64,000 nucleotides of DNA from Streptomyces sp. WZ-12 (GCF_028898845.1 NZ_CP118574.1:4623001-4687000); one strand, 5' to 3'; shown: positions 40,092 to 49,589, counted from the stretch's first letter. The notes: a model not told the origin generated them from the sequence alone. Made by a program: numbers and translations.

Positions 40092-41225
40092 TCAGCTCAG
40101 CGGGTGCGCGGCGAGGAGTTCGCCGAGGGCCTCCTCGTGGGCGGCGGCGGGGCCCAGGGAGAGTTCGAGCTGCTTGGCCCAGGCGTGGTAGCGGTGCAGC
40201 GGGTAGTCGGTGTCGGCGCCGAAGCCGCCGTGCAGATGCTGCGCGGTCTGGACGACGCGGCGGACGCCCTCGGCGGCCCAGATCTTGGCGACCGCGATGT
40301 CTCCGGCGGGCGGTAGGGGGCCCGCGGCGCCGGTGGTGAGGCGCCAGGCGGCCTGCCAGAGGGTGGCCTCCATGGCGCGCAGGTCGATGAACCGGTCGGC
40401 GGTCTGCACCGCGACGGCCTGGAAGGTGGCCAGGGGGAAGCCGAACTGCTCGCGCTTTGCGGTGTAGTCGCTGGTCATGGCGAGGACGCGGTCGCCGAGG
40501 CCCAGGGCGAGGGCGCAGGTGCCGGTGGTGAGCAGGTCGCGCAGGGTCTCCCAGGCGGCCGGGTCGGTGAGTGTGTCGCGGGCCTCGACGCGCACGGAGT
40601 CGAGGCGGACCTCGGCGTAGCGCTCGCCGTTGGTGGACGTCTGGTCGTTGAGGGTGAGGTCGGGGCTGCTCCGGGGGACGAGCGCGAGGACGGCGCGGCC
40701 GTCGGCGGCGTGGGCGGGGAGCAGGATCCGGTCGGCGGTGGCGGCCCAGGGGACGGCGGTCTGGGCGCCGTCGAGTATCCAAGTGGTCCCGTCTGCACGG
40801 GCGTTGACGGCGAGTTGGGCCGGGTCGTGGCCGGTGCGGCCGGCGGAGGCGGCGGTGAGGACGAGTTCGCCGGTGACGATCCGTGGCAGTACCTCGGCCT
40901 GGAGGGCGGCGGGGGCGTGCCGTTGGAGGGTGTGGGCGGCGGCGTAGGTCTCCAGGAGGGGGACGCGGGCGAGTACGCGGGCGGAGGCGCGCAGGACCAG
41001 GCAGAGGGCGATCGGGTCGAGGCCCGCGCCGCCGTGTTCGGCCGCGACGGGCAGGCCGAGCAGGTCGGCGCCGGCGAGCGTGCGCCACAGGGGGCAGTCG
41101 AAGTCGTCGGCGACGGGGCCGTGGGTGAGGGCCGGGCTGGGGACGGCGTCCGGGGCGACGTCGGCGAAGACAGCCCGGGCCGCTTCGAGGGCGGCCTGTT
41201 GTTCTTCGGTGAAGGTGAAGTCCAC
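40092..41225 (-). CDS. Acyl-CoA dehydrogenase family protein
   Basis: 377 residues from GTG 41225 after AGGAGG. ACAD family features: MDFTFTEEQQAALEAARAVF, AEHGGAGLDPIALCLVL, GDRVLAMTSDYTAKREQFGFPLATFQAV, and GGFGADTDYPLHRYHAW near the C-terminus. An FAD enzyme for alpha,beta-desaturation of an acyl-CoA; substrate unknown. It lies 110 bases downstream of the paa operon in the same direction and could act on an intermediate of aromatic or branched-chain breakdown. A palindrome TGACGAGGCGTCA (41270-41282) upstream may be an operator. Confidence 0.88.
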   Translation of the reverse strand: MDFTFTEEQQAALEAARAVFADVAPDAVPSPALTHGPVADDFDCPLWRTLAGADLLGLPVAAEHGGAGLDPIALCLVLRASARVLARVPLLETYAAAHTLQRHAPAALQAEVLPRIVTGELVLTAASAGRTGHDPAQLAVNARADGTTWILDGAQTAVPWAATADRILLPAHAADGRAVLALVPRSSPDLTLNDQTSTNGERYAEVRLDSVRVEARDTLTDPAAWETLRDLLTTGTCALALGLGDRVLAMTSDYTAKREQFGFPLATFQAVAVQTADRFIDLRAMEATLWQAAWRLTTGAAGPLPPAGDIAVAKIWAAEGVRRVVQTAQHLHGGFGADTDYPLHRYHAWAKQLELSLGPAAAHEEALGELLAAHPLS

Positions 41226-41335
41226 TGGTCCGTCCTCCTGCGCGCCGCCGGAATTCAGAGAGCGATGTCTGACGAGGCGTCAAGGTAGAACATGTTGCAG
41301 GAATTGGGAATGGTGTGGACGGCGGCGGCCGGCGC

Positions 41336-42379
41336 TCAGCGGTCGAAGTCCAGCTCGACCCGTTCCGTGCCGGGGTGGGACTGGCACGCCAACACATAGC
41401 CGGAGTCGACCTCTTCGGCCTCCAGGGCGAAGTTGCGGTCCATGCGGACGTCGCCGGAGACCAGGAAGGCGCGGCAGGTGCCGCAGACGCCGCCCTTGCA
41501 GGCGTAGGGGGCGTCCGGGCGGTTGCGGAGCACGGCTTCCAGGAGTGATTCGCCGTCGTGGACCGGCCAGGTGCCGGAGCGGCCGTCGAGGGTGGCGGTC
41601 ACCGTGCTGTGCGCGGGCGCGGCGGCGGGGACGGGGGCCGCGGCGCCGTTGTCTATGTGGAAGATCTCTTCGTGGATGCGGGTGCGTGGCACGCCGAGGG
41701 CGCGCAGGGTCCGCTCGGCGCCCTGGACGAGGCCGTAGGGGCCGCACAGGAACCAGCCGTCGACGCTGTCGGTGCGTAGCAGCGCGGGCAGCAGGGTGCG
41801 CAGGCGCTCCTCGTCGAGGCGCCCGGAGGGCAGGCCGGTCTGCCGGTCTTCGCGGGAGAGGACGGGGACCAGCTGGAAGCGTTCGGGGTAGCGGTCCTTG
41901 AGGTCGGCCACCTCCTCCAGGAACATCGTGGAGGCCGTGGTGCGGTCGCTGCGGATCAGGCAGAACCGGGCCTGGGGTTCACGGGCGAGCAGCGTGGTGA
42001 CGATGGAGAGCACCGGTGTGATGCCGCTGCCGCCGACGATGCCCACGAACTGGCCGGGGCGCGGGGCGAGGGTGAAGCGGCCGGCCGGGGGCATGACGTC
42101 CACGGTGTCGCCGACGGCGAGTTCCTTGAGGGCGTAGGTGGAGAAGGCGCCGTCCTCGACGAGACGGATGCCCACGCGCAGGACGGGGGCCTCGGTGGCG
42201 GGGGTGCAGACGGAGTAGGTGCGGCGGATCTCCTGGCCGTCGACCGTTCTGCGCACTGCGATGTGCTGCCCGGGGGTGTGCCGGAAGTCCGCGCGGAGCT
42301 CGGGCGGGACGGTGAAGGTGACGGCCACCGCGTCGTCCGTGAGCCGCTCGATCTCCCGCACGCGGAGCGGGTGGAACAT
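41336..42379 (-). CDS. paaE: Phenylacetyl-CoA epoxidase subunit PaaE (reductase)
   Basis: 347 residues from ATG 42379; the start overlaps the paaD stop (TGATG). FAD domain with RRTYSVCTP (RxYS), NAD domain with GIVGGSGITPVLSI, and a C-terminal plant-type [2Fe-2S] ferredoxin domain with CKGGVCGTC and the fourth Cys in VLACQSHPG. It transfers electrons from NAD(P)H to the di-iron PaaA. Last gene of the epoxidase operon. Confidence 0.96.
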   Translation of the reverse strand: MFHPLRVREIERLTDDAVAVTFTVPPELRADFRHTPGQHIAVRRTVDGQEIRRTYSVCTPATEAPVLRVGIRLVEDGAFSTYALKELAVGDTVDVMPPAGRFTLAPRPGQFVGIVGGSGITPVLSIVTTLLAREPQARFCLIRSDRTTASTMFLEEVADLKDRYPERFQLVPVLSREDRQTGLPSGRLDEERLRTLLPALLRTDSVDGWFLCGPYGLVQGAERTLRALGVPRTRIHEEIFHIDNGAAAPVPAAAPAHSTVTATLDGRSGTWPVHDGESLLEAVLRNRPDAPYACKGGVCGTCRAFLVSGDVRMDRNFALEAEEVDSGYVLACQSHPGTERVELDFDR

Positions 42380-42876
42380 CACAACTCCTTGAAGTGGTCG
42401 AAGGGTTCGCGACAGGACTCGCAGCGACGCAGTGCCTTGCAGGCCGTGGAGGAGAACCGGCTGAGCAGGGTGGTGTCGGTGGAGCCGCAGTGCGGGCAGC
42501 GGATGGTGAGGTCGAGGGCGACGGGTCCGCTGCCCGGCCCGGTGGGGCGGGGCGGCGCGATGCCGAACTCGGCCAGTTTCCGGCGGCCTTCGTCGGTGAT
42601 GGCGTCGGTCGTCCACGGGGGGCTGAGGACGGTGTGGACCTCGACCCGGGGTATGCCGTGGTCGTGGAGGACGCGCTCTACGTCGGCGGACATCGCCTCG
42701 ATGGCGGGGCAGCCGGTGTAGGTGGGGGTGAGGGTCACCTCGACGTGGCCGGGGGCGGCGAGCCGTACGTCGCGCAGGACGCCGAGCTCGGCGAGGGTGA
42801 GGACGGGCAGCTCGGGGTCGGGAACGGAGCCGGCGAGCGCCAGCAGTTCCGCTTCCAGAACGGTGGGCGTCACCAT
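42379..42876 (-). CDS. paaD: PaaD-like phenylacetate degradation protein (DUF59/MIP18 plus zinc ribbon)
   Basis: 165 residues from ATG 42876. The N-terminal DUF59 domain has VPDPELPVLTLAELGVLRDV and TPTYTGCPAIEAM. A C-terminal zinc ribbon has paired Cys (CPHCGS and CESCREPF). PaaD is needed for maturation of the epoxidase, probably in iron-sulfur cluster delivery to PaaE. It overlaps the paaC end by seven bases. Confidence 0.95.
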   Translation of the reverse strand: MVTPTVLEAELLALAGSVPDPELPVLTLAELGVLRDVRLAAPGHVEVTLTPTYTGCPAIEAMSADVERVLHDHGIPRVEVHTVLSPPWTTDAITDEGRRKLAEFGIAPPRPTGPGSGPVALDLTIRCPHCGSTDTTLLSRFSSTACKALRRCESCREPFDHFKEL

Positions 42877-43589
42877 GTCGCCCCCGGGTGGCTGCGGTGG
42901 AGGTGCTGCATTTCGGCGAGCATCCGGCCGAAGGGCTCGGTGTGCAGCCCCTGGCGTCCGGCGCCGGCGGTCCAGCCGCCGCGCTGGGGGCCCTCGGGGA
43001 GGGTGAGGGTGGCGCGCTCCAGGGTGCTGGTGATGCGGGCGGTCCACTCGTCGCGGAGCGGCTGCCAGGGGACGTCCTCCAACCCCTCGACGGGGGCGAA
43101 GAGTTCGCCGGTGTACCGCCAGAGGGCGGTCAGGGCGGCCTGCATCCGGGCGTGGCTCTCGTCGGTGCCGTCGCCGAGGCGCAGGGTCCACTGGGCGGCG
43201 TGGTCGCGGTGGTAGGCGGTCTCCTTGACGGCCTTGGCTGCGAGCGGCGCCAACTCGCCTTCGGTGGTGGCCAGATGGCCGTAGAGCAGCTCTTGGTAGG
43301 TGGAGAAATACAGTTGGCGGGCGATGGTGTGGGCGAAGTCGCCGTTGGGCTGCTCGACGAGTTGGAGGTTGCGGAACTGGCGTTCCTCGCGGAGGTAGGC
43401 CAGCTCGTCCTCGTCGCCGACGAGGGAGAGCAGGACCCGGGCCTGGCCGAGGAGGTCCAGGGCGATGTTGGCGAGGGCCACTTCCTCTTCCAGGACGGGG
43501 GCGTTGCCAGCCCATTCGCCGAGGCGGTGGGCGAGGATCAGCGCGTCGTCCCCGAGAGGCAGGGCGGGGGTGGCGGTGAGCGGCGTCAC
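42870..43589 (-). CDS. paaC: Phenylacetyl-CoA epoxidase subunit PaaC (structural)
   Basis: 239 residues from GTG 43589, overlapping the paaB stop (GTGA). Ferritin-like helical bundle with ALILAHRLGEWAGNAPVLEEEVALANIALDLLGQAR and KAVKETAYHRDHAAQWTLRLGDGTDESHARM segments. PaaC is the catalytically inactive partner that supports PaaA and acyl-CoA binding in the epoxidase core. Confidence 0.95.
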   Translation of the reverse strand: MTPLTATPALPLGDDALILAHRLGEWAGNAPVLEEEVALANIALDLLGQARVLLSLVGDEDELAYLREERQFRNLQLVEQPNGDFAHTIARQLYFSTYQELLYGHLATTEGELAPLAAKAVKETAYHRDHAAQWTLRLGDGTDESHARMQAALTALWRYTGELFAPVEGLEDVPWQPLRDEWTARITSTLERATLTLPEGPQRGGWTAGAGRQGLHTEPFGRMLAEMQHLHRSHPGATW

Positions 43590-43921
43590 AGGTGGTGCAC
43601 CCCCTCCGGGATCTCGTAGAAGGTGGGGTGGCGGTAGGGCTTGTCGCCGGCCGGTTCGAAGAAGGCGTCCTTCTCGTCCGGGGAGGTGGCGGTGATCTGG
43701 GCGGAGGGGACGACCCAGATGGAGACGCCCTCGGAGCGGCGGGTGTAGAGGTCGCGGGCGTTGCGCAGGGCCATCGCGGCGTCGGGGGCGTGCAGGCTGC
43801 CGGCGTGGGTGTGGGACAGGCCGCGGCGGCTGCGGACGAAGACCTCCCACAGGGGCCAGTCGGCGGGGCCGGTGGCGGCGTCGGCCGTGGCCGGGGCCTC
43901 GGCGGGGCGCGGTGTCGTCAT
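43586..43921 (-). CDS. paaB: Phenylacetyl-CoA epoxidase subunit PaaB
   Basis: 111 residues from ATG 43921, overlapping the paaA stop (ATGA). Conserved [31 protein letters not shown] and [16 protein letters not shown] mark the family. PaaB bridges PaaAC heterodimers in the multi-subunit complex. Confidence 0.95.
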   Translation of the reverse strand: MTTPRPAEAPATADAATGPADWPLWEVFVRSRRGLSHTHAGSLHAPDAAMALRNARDLYTRRSEGVSIWVVPSAQITATSPDEKDAFFEPAGDKPYRHPTFYEIPEGVHHL

Positions 43922-44901
43922 CGGGCCGCCTCTTCCTGGTGGGTGCCGGTGCGGGGCGTGCGAGTGGCGTGCTTGGCGGCGTGCGCGGCGGCGGCCTCGC
44001 GGACCCAGGCGCCGTCCTCGTGGGCGCGGCGACGGCGGTTTATCCGTTGGTCGTTGCAGGGGCCGTTGCCCTTGAGGACCTCGCGGAACTCGGACCAGTC
44101 GAGGGGACCGAAGTCCCAGTGCTGCCGCTCCTCGTTCCACCGGAGCTCGGGGTCGGGGAGGGTCAAGCCGAGGGCCTCGGCCTGCGGGACGCAGATGTCC
44201 ACGAAGCGCTGGCGCAACTCGTCGTTGGAGTGCCGCTTGATCTTCCAGGCCATGGACTGCGCGGAGTGCGCGGACTCGTCGTCGGGCGGGCCGAACATCA
44301 TCAGGGAGGGCCACCACCAGCGGTCGACGGCGTCCTGGGCCATGGCGTGCTGGGCCTCGGTGCCGCGGCTGAGGGCGAGCAGGAGCTCGTATCCCTGGCG
44401 CTGGTGGAAGGACTCCTCCTTGCAGACGCGGACCATGGCGCGGGCGTAGGGGCCGTAGGAGCAGCGGCACAGCGGGACCTGGTTGGTGATCGCGGCGCCG
44501 TCCACGAGCCAGCCGATGGCGCCGACGTCGGCCCAGGTCAGGGTGGGGTAGTTGAAGATCGAGGAGTACTTCTGGCGGCCGCTGTGGAGCTTGTCGAGGA
44601 GATCGTCGCGGCTGGTGCCGAGGGTCTCGGCGGCGCTGTAGAGATACAGGCCGTGGCCGGCTTCGTCCTGCACTTTGGCCATCAGGATCGCCTTGCGGCG
44701 CAGGGACGGGGCCCTGGTGATCCAGTTGGCCTCCGGCTGCATCCCGATGATCTCGGAGTGGGCGTGCTGGGCGATCTGGCGCACCAGTGAGGCGCGGTAG
44801 TCGTCCGGCATCCAGTCCCGTGGTTCGATCCGCTCGTCCGCGGCGATGGTGGCGTCGAACAGGGCTTCCCGGCCCGTGTCCTCCGGCGCGATCGTCGTCA
44901 T
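43918..44901 (-). CDS. paaA: Phenylacetyl-CoA epoxidase catalytic subunit PaaA
   Basis: 327 residues from ATG 44901. The di-iron ligands are visible as ExxH pairs in [15 protein letters not shown] and [13 protein letters not shown]. It forms the 1,2-epoxide of phenylacetyl-CoA, the ring-activating step of aerobic phenylacetate degradation. First gene of the paaABCDE operon, with a PaaR-type operator 20 bases upstream of the start. Confidence 0.97.
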   Translation of the reverse strand: MTTIAPEDTGREALFDATIAADERIEPRDWMPDDYRASLVRQIAQHAHSEIIGMQPEANWITRAPSLRRKAILMAKVQDEAGHGLYLYSAAETLGTSRDDLLDKLHSGRQKYSSIFNYPTLTWADVGAIGWLVDGAAITNQVPLCRCSYGPYARAMVRVCKEESFHQRQGYELLLALSRGTEAQHAMAQDAVDRWWWPSLMMFGPPDDESAHSAQSMAWKIKRHSNDELRQRFVDICVPQAEALGLTLPDPELRWNEERQHWDFGPLDWSEFREVLKGNGPCNDQRINRRRRAHEDGAWVREAAAAHAAKHATRTPRTGTHQEEAAR

Positions 44902-44920
44902 GTGGTGCCCCCTCGTCCCG

Positions 44921-44970
44921 ACCGACCGATCGTTCGGTTCAATGGTGAGTGGGCGGACCGCGGGTGTCAA
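44921..44970 (-). promoter_or_regulatory. paaA promoter with PaaR/TetR-type operator
   Basis: The operator core ACCGATCGTTCGGT (44925-44938) fits ACCGNNCGNNCGGT. On the minus strand TTGACA (44970-44965) is a strong -35, with CACCAT (44947-44942) at 17-base spacing as a weak -10. The operator overlaps the expected transcription start, so bound protein would repress. A DnaA box (TGTGGATAA, 44977-44985) lies just upstream. Confidence 0.72.
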
Positions 44971-45069
44971 GCGACTTGTGGATAACCAGGTGAGGGTGTG
45001 CCGGGGGTGGCCGGCTAGGTACCGTTCCGGGGCGGGGTCGACCGTACGGGAACGGGGAACGGGGCGGGA

Positions 45070-45741
45070 ATGCAGTCATACGGGGACGAATCGCGGCCAC
45101 TGGCCGCGCTGTCGCTGCCCTCGCGGATCGTCATAGGCACGGCGGCCAGCGGCATCGCGGTCGCCGTCCTGATCCACCTCGGGATGATGTTCCTGCACGT
45201 CGCGCCGTCGAACACGCTCAGCAAGCAGCAGTCCGGCCTGATCAGCGACTACGTCTACCCCGAGTACGAACAGAACTGGAAGCTGTTCGCCCCCAACCCC
45301 CTCCAGCAGAACATCGACGTCCAGGTCCGCGCGCAACTGCGCGGCCGGGACGGCGCGGTGCGGACCACCGACTGGACCGACCTGAGCGCCCGCGACGGGC
45401 AGGCCATCCTCCACAACCCGCTGCCCAGCCACACCCAGCAGAACCAGTTGCGCCGCGGTTGGGAGCTGCTCTCCAACGCCCTCGACGCGCAGAACCGCCC
45501 CACCGGCGAGCGCGGCGAGATGTTCGCGCGCTACCTCCGACGGATCGTGATGCTCCGGATGTCCGGTGAGTGGACCAAGGGCGGCGACCGGATCGAGCAG
45601 GTCCAGGTCCGCTCGCGCACCACCGCCGTCCTGCCGCCCCCGTGGAGCGCCGAGAAGATCAGCGACAAGCCCGTCTACCGCGTGCTGCCCTGGTGGCAGA
45701 TCACCGCCAACGACCTTCCCGAGGGGGCGACGAACAAGTGA
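45070..45741 (+). CDS. DUF5819 family membrane protein
   Basis: 223 residues from ATG 45070 after GGGGCGGG. One N-terminal membrane helix (about residues 18-42) and an extracytoplasmic domain with the family signature [24 protein letters not shown]. The C-terminus [12 protein letters not shown] is also conserved. Function unknown. Its TGA overlaps the GTG of the HTTM gene, and in other actinomycetes these two are neighbours, suggesting a joint membrane role. Confidence 0.88.
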   Translation: MQSYGDESRPLAALSLPSRIVIGTAASGIAVAVLIHLGMMFLHVAPSNTLSKQQSGLISDYVYPEYEQNWKLFAPNPLQQNIDVQVRAQLRGRDGAVRTTDWTDLSARDGQAILHNPLPSHTQQNQLRRGWELLSNALDAQNRPTGERGEMFARYLRRIVMLRMSGEWTKGGDRIEQVQVRSRTTAVLPPPWSAEKISDKPVYRVLPWWQITANDLPEGATNK

Positions 45742-47075
45742 CGTCACCGACGCCGCAGCAGCCGCACACTGCCCCGCAGGCCCCCGCCGCCCCGGAAGGA
45801 ACCCCCGCCGCCTACCAGGAGACCCGCATCGAGCGCGTCATCGGCCGCGGCTTCGCCTGGGTCACCGACCGGGCCCGGGCCCCGTACCAGAGCGCCGTCA
45901 TCCGCATCGGCTTCGCCGGCACCTGGCTGCTGTTCCTGCTGCGGGAATGGCCGTACCGGGGGCAGCTCTACGGTCCCGGCGGACCGTGGGACTTCGGCAT
46001 GGCGCGCCAGTTGCTCGACAGCAACCACGGCTTCTCCGTCCTGCTGTGGTCCGACGGCCGCGGCTGGTTCGAGTGCGTCTACCTGCTCGCCATCGTGGCC
46101 AGCGCGCTGCTGATGCTCGGCTGGCGCACCCGCACCATGTCGGTGCTGTTCATGGTGGGCGTGCTCTCGCTCCAGAACCGCAGCGTCTTCATCGGGGACG
46201 GCGGCGACAACGTCATCCACCTGATGTCGATGTACCTCGTGCTGACCCGCTGCGGACAGGTGTGGTCGCTGGATGCCCGCCGCGCCCGCAAGACGGCGGC
46301 GCTCGCGGGGGAAACCGGGACCGCACCCCGCGATCTGACCGGCATCGTCCTGTGGGCGGCCCTCGGCCTCGCCCTCGCCGCGGCCCAACTGACCGGCGCC
46401 CCCGGGCTCACCTGGTTCGGGCACGGCCCGTTCCCGCACTTCGGCTGGAGCCTGGCCCTGTGGGGGCTATGGGCGGCGCACGGCCTGTGGTGGGCGGTGC
46501 GGCGGTACGCCCCAGGGGAGCCCCGGATCGTCCTCGACACCCTCGCCAAACTGGCGCACAACGCCGCCCTGTTGGTGATCATGGTCGAGGTCTGCCTCGT
46601 CTACGCCACCGCCGGCTGGTACAAGATCCAGGGCTCGCGCTGGCAGGACGGCACCGCCGTCTTCTACCCGATGCACCTGGACTACTTCTCCCCCTGGCCG
46701 GGACTGTCCCAGATGCTGGGCAGCAACGGCCTGATGGTCATGCTGATCACCTACGGGACCGTGATCGTCCAGGTCGCCTTCCCGTTCACCCTCGCCAACC
46801 GGCGCCTGAAGAACGCGCTGTTGGTCGTGATGATCTGCGAGCACCTCTCCATCGCGTTCCTGCTGGGCCTGCCGTTCTTCTCCCTGGCGATGATCACCGC
46901 AGACGCCGTCTTCCTGCCGACCAACTTCCTGACCTGGCTCGGCGGCCGGCTCTCCCGCCTGCGCGGACGGCTGTTCCCGCGCACCGGCGGTCCCGGCCCG
47001 GGTGCGGCGCCGGACGGCGGTGGGCCGGAGGCCGTTGCCCGCTCCGGCGGCGATGGCCATACGCTCGTGGGGTGA
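45738..47075 (+). CDS. HTTM-domain membrane protein (vitamin K-dependent carboxylase-like)
   Basis: 445 residues, GTG 45738 overlapping the DUF5819 stop. HTTM domain with several helices; signatures are RIGFAGTWLLFLLREWPYRG, SVLFMVGVLSLQNRSVFIGDGGDNVIHLMSMYLVLTRCG and ATAGWYKIQGSRWQDGTAVFYPMHL. HTTM proteins are bacterial relatives of gamma-glutamyl carboxylase and lipase-maturation-like membrane proteins; activity here is unknown. The C-terminal tail is Arg/Pro/Gly-rich. It overlaps the trmH-like gene. Confidence 0.88.
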   Translation: MTSPTPQQPHTAPQAPAAPEGTPAAYQETRIERVIGRGFAWVTDRARAPYQSAVIRIGFAGTWLLFLLREWPYRGQLYGPGGPWDFGMARQLLDSNHGFSVLLWSDGRGWFECVYLLAIVASALLMLGWRTRTMSVLFMVGVLSLQNRSVFIGDGGDNVIHLMSMYLVLTRCGQVWSLDARRARKTAALAGETGTAPRDLTGIVLWAALGLALAAAQLTGAPGLTWFGHGPFPHFGWSLALWGLWAAHGLWWAVRRYAPGEPRIVLDTLAKLAHNAALLVIMVEVCLVYATAGWYKIQGSRWQDGTAVFYPMHLDYFSPWPGLSQMLGSNGLMVMLITYGTVIVQVAFPFTLANRRLKNALLVVMICEHLSIAFLLGLPFFSLAMITADAVFLPTNFLTWLGGRLSRLRGRLFPRTGGPGPGAAPDGGGPEAVARSGGDGHTLVG

Positions 47076-47737
47076 GCAGCGAGAAAACCGCCCCCGCCGA
47101 GCCCCTCCAGTACGACGAGGGGTACGCGCCCAAGATCGGCGTCGGGCCGCACCCGCAGCCCTGGCCGCAGGGCGACCGTTACGACCCCGAGCTGCTCGCC
47201 CACGGCGACCGCCGCAACGTCGTCGACCGCTACCGCTACTGGACGCGGGAGGCGATCGTCGCCGACCTCGACACCCGCCGCCACGACTTCCACGTGGCCG
47301 TCGAGAACTGGAGCCACGACTTCAACATCGGCTCGGTCGTCCGGACCGCCAACGCCTTCCTGGCCAAGGAGATCCACATCGTCGGGCAGCGCCGCTGGAA
47401 CCGCCGCGGCGCCATGGTCACCGACCGCTACCAGCACCTCCGCCACCACCCGGACACCGAGTCGCTGACCGCATGGGCCGCCGCCGAGGAGCTGCCGATC
47501 ATCGGGATCGACAACCTCCCCGGCTCGGTGCCCCTGGAGACCACCGTCCTGCCGCGCCGCTGCGTGCTGCTCTTCGGGCAGGAGGGGCCGGGGCTGACCG
47601 AGGAGGCCCGCGCGCACGCCTCCCGGGTCTGCTCGATCGCCCAGTTCGGCTCGACCCGCTCCCTCAACGCCGGGGCGGCGGCGGCCATCGCGATGCACGC
47701 CTGGATCGCACGGCACGCGCAGATCCAAGACCTCTAG
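47072..47737 (+). CDS. TrmH/SpoU family RNA methyltransferase
   Basis: 221 residues from GTG 47072 overlapping the HTTM stop. The SPOUT motifs are complete: NIGSVVRTANAF (motif 1), VLLFGQEGPGLTEEARAH (motif 2) and QFGSTRSLNAGAAAAIAMHAW (motif 3, trefoil knot). It 2'-O-methylates a ribose in tRNA or rRNA using SAM; the target is not evident. An N-terminal extension of about 60 residues precedes the domain. Confidence 0.92.
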   Translation: MSSEKTAPAEPLQYDEGYAPKIGVGPHPQPWPQGDRYDPELLAHGDRRNVVDRYRYWTREAIVADLDTRRHDFHVAVENWSHDFNIGSVVRTANAFLAKEIHIVGQRRWNRRGAMVTDRYQHLRHHPDTESLTAWAAAEELPIIGIDNLPGSVPLETTVLPRRCVLLFGQEGPGLTEEARAHASRVCSIAQFGSTRSLNAGAAAAIAMHAWIARHAQIQDL

Positions 47738-47783
47738 ACCCACCGCCCCGCCGGGATCCACCCGAACCGGACGACGGGGATAC

Positions 47784-47809
47784 GGGGCCCGGACCACCGC
47801 CCGGGCCCC
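47784..47809. terminator. Bidirectional hairpin between trmH-like gene and paaN
   Basis: GGGGCCCGG (47784-47792) pairs with CCGGGCCCC (47801-47809). It lies between convergent genes; no T-run. Confidence 0.6.
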
Positions 47810-47814
47810 CGATC

Positions 47815-49497
47815 TCACGCCTCCCGTCGCACCTCCACCGTCCGGAAGCGCTGCGCCACGAACGCGCCGTCGCACAGCGCCGCGTTGGCCGCCGGGTTGC
47901 CGCCCGAGCCGTGGAAGTCGGAGAACGCCGCGGTCTGGTTCACGTACACCCCGCCGGTCAGATTCAGCGACAGTTGGGCGCACTCCTCCAGGCAGGCGTC
48001 CTCGACCAGCCGTGCCACCTCGGCCGAGGTGGTGTACGCGCCGACCGTCATGGCGCCCTTCTCCCGGACCGTGCGGCGCAGCAGCGCCACCGCGTCGGCC
48101 GCGGAGTCGACCGCCACCGCGAAGGACACCGGACCGAAGCACTCCGACAGATACGCCGCCTCGGAGTCCGGCTTGGCGCCGTCCTGCTTGACGATCACCG
48201 GTGTACGGACCGTGGCCCCGGGGAACTCCGGGTTCTCCACCGTGCGGGAGGCCAGCGCCACTTCGCCGAGCCCGGCCGCCTCCTCGATCCGCTCCCTGAC
48301 CTGCGGATTGACGATCGCCCCGAGCAGTGCATTGGCCCGCGCGTCGTCCCCCAGCAGACCGCCGACCGCGCCCGCCAGATCGCTGACGACCTCGTCGTAG
48401 GTCTTCGGGCCCGCGTCGGTGGCGATGCCGTCCCGGGGGATCAGCAGGTTCTGCGGAGTGGTGCACATCTGGCCGCTGTAGAGCGACAGCGAGAAGGCGA
48501 GGTTGCTGAGCATGCCCTTGTAGTTGTCCGTGGACTCGATGACCACGGTGTTGACGCCGGCCTTCTCCGTATAGACCTGCGCCTGGCGGGCGTTGGCCTC
48601 CAGCCAGTCGCCGAAGGCGGTCGAGCCGGTGTAGTCGATGATCCGGACCTCGGGGCGGACCGCCAGCGTCTTGGCCAGGCCCTCGCCCGGCTTGTCCACC
48701 GCCAGGCACACCAGGTCGGCCGGGAAGCCGGCCTCGGTGAGCACCTCCCTGGCCACCCGGACCGTCAGCGCCAGCGGCAGCACGGCCCGCGGATGCGGCT
48801 TGACCAGGACCGGATTTCCGGTGGCCAGCGAGGCGAAGAGGCCGGGGTAGCCGTTCCACGTCGGGAAGGTGTTGCAGCCGATCACCAGGGCGACGCCGCG
48901 CGGCACGGCCGTGAAGGTCTTGGTCAGCTCCAGCGGGTCCCGCTTGCCCTGCGGCTTGGTCCAGGACGCCTTCCCCGGGGTGCGGGTCTGCTCCTCGTAG
49001 GCGTACGTCACCGCCTCCAGGCCGCGGTCCTGGGCGTGCGGGCCACCGGCCTGGAACGCCATCATGAACGCCTGGCCGCTGGTGTGCATCACCGCCTGCG
49101 CGAACTCATGGGTGCGGGCGCTGATCCGGGCCAGGATCTCCAGACACACCGCGGCGCGCGCCTGGGGCCCGGCGTCCCGCCACACCGGGATCGCGGCCTG
49201 CATGGCCGGCAGCAGCACCGAGACGTCCGGGTGCGGATAGCTGATGCCCAACTCCGGCCCGTAGGGCGAGACTTCCTCGCCCGCCCAGTCGTCCGTGCCG
49301 GGCTGGTCGAGCGCGAAACGGGAGCCGCGCAGCGCCTCGAACGCGGCCAGGCCGTCCTGGGCGCCGGTCTCGCCGTACGCCTTGGGGTGCTCGGGGTGCG
49401 GGGACCAGTACGCGCGGGTGCGGATGGCTTCCAGCGCCTTGTCGAGGGTCGGGCGGTGCTTCTCGATCAACTGCGGTGCGGTCATTTCGGCGGTCAT
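47815..49497 (-). CDS. paaN: Phenylacetic acid degradation protein PaaN (aldehyde dehydrogenase)
   Basis: 560 residues from ATG 49497 (GAGGAG upstream; ATG 49485 is an alternative). Aldehyde dehydrogenase features: VIGCNTFPTWNGYPGLFASLATGNPVLVKPHP, active-site Glu in NTVVIESTDN and catalytic Cys in YSGQMCTTPQN. In the phenylacetate pathway it oxidises the semialdehyde released on ring opening. It lacks the C-terminal hydratase (MaoC-like) domain of the 680-residue E. coli PaaZ, so that step must come from another gene. Confidence 0.93.
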   Translation of the reverse strand: MTAEMTAPQLIEKHRPTLDKALEAIRTRAYWSPHPEHPKAYGETGAQDGLAAFEALRGSRFALDQPGTDDWAGEEVSPYGPELGISYPHPDVSVLLPAMQAAIPVWRDAGPQARAAVCLEILARISARTHEFAQAVMHTSGQAFMMAFQAGGPHAQDRGLEAVTYAYEEQTRTPGKASWTKPQGKRDPLELTKTFTAVPRGVALVIGCNTFPTWNGYPGLFASLATGNPVLVKPHPRAVLPLALTVRVAREVLTEAGFPADLVCLAVDKPGEGLAKTLAVRPEVRIIDYTGSTAFGDWLEANARQAQVYTEKAGVNTVVIESTDNYKGMLSNLAFSLSLYSGQMCTTPQNLLIPRDGIATDAGPKTYDEVVSDLAGAVGGLLGDDARANALLGAIVNPQVRERIEEAAGLGEVALASRTVENPEFPGATVRTPVIVKQDGAKPDSEAAYLSECFGPVSFAVAVDSAADAVALLRRTVREKGAMTVGAYTTSAEVARLVEDACLEECAQLSLNLTGGVYVNQTAAFSDFHGSGGNPAANAALCDGAFVAQRFRTVEVRREA

Positions 49498-49571
49498 CGA
49501 TGACCAACTCCTCGTCGACTGCGCGGAAAGTGGATGGGGACTGGGAGTCACACGGCAACGGAGTTAGAGTA

Positions 49572-49589
49572 ACCGAACGATCGGTCGGG
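49572..49589. promoter_or_regulatory. PaaR/TetR-type operator between paaN and hydroxyacyl-CoA dehydrogenase
   Basis: ACCGAACGATCGGT (49572-49585) fits ACCGNNCGNNCGGT exactly. The 18-bp site matches the complement of the paaA operator at 17 of 18 positions. It lies in the divergent promoter region just downstream of a TAGAGT -10-like hexamer (49565-49570). Confidence 0.75.
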
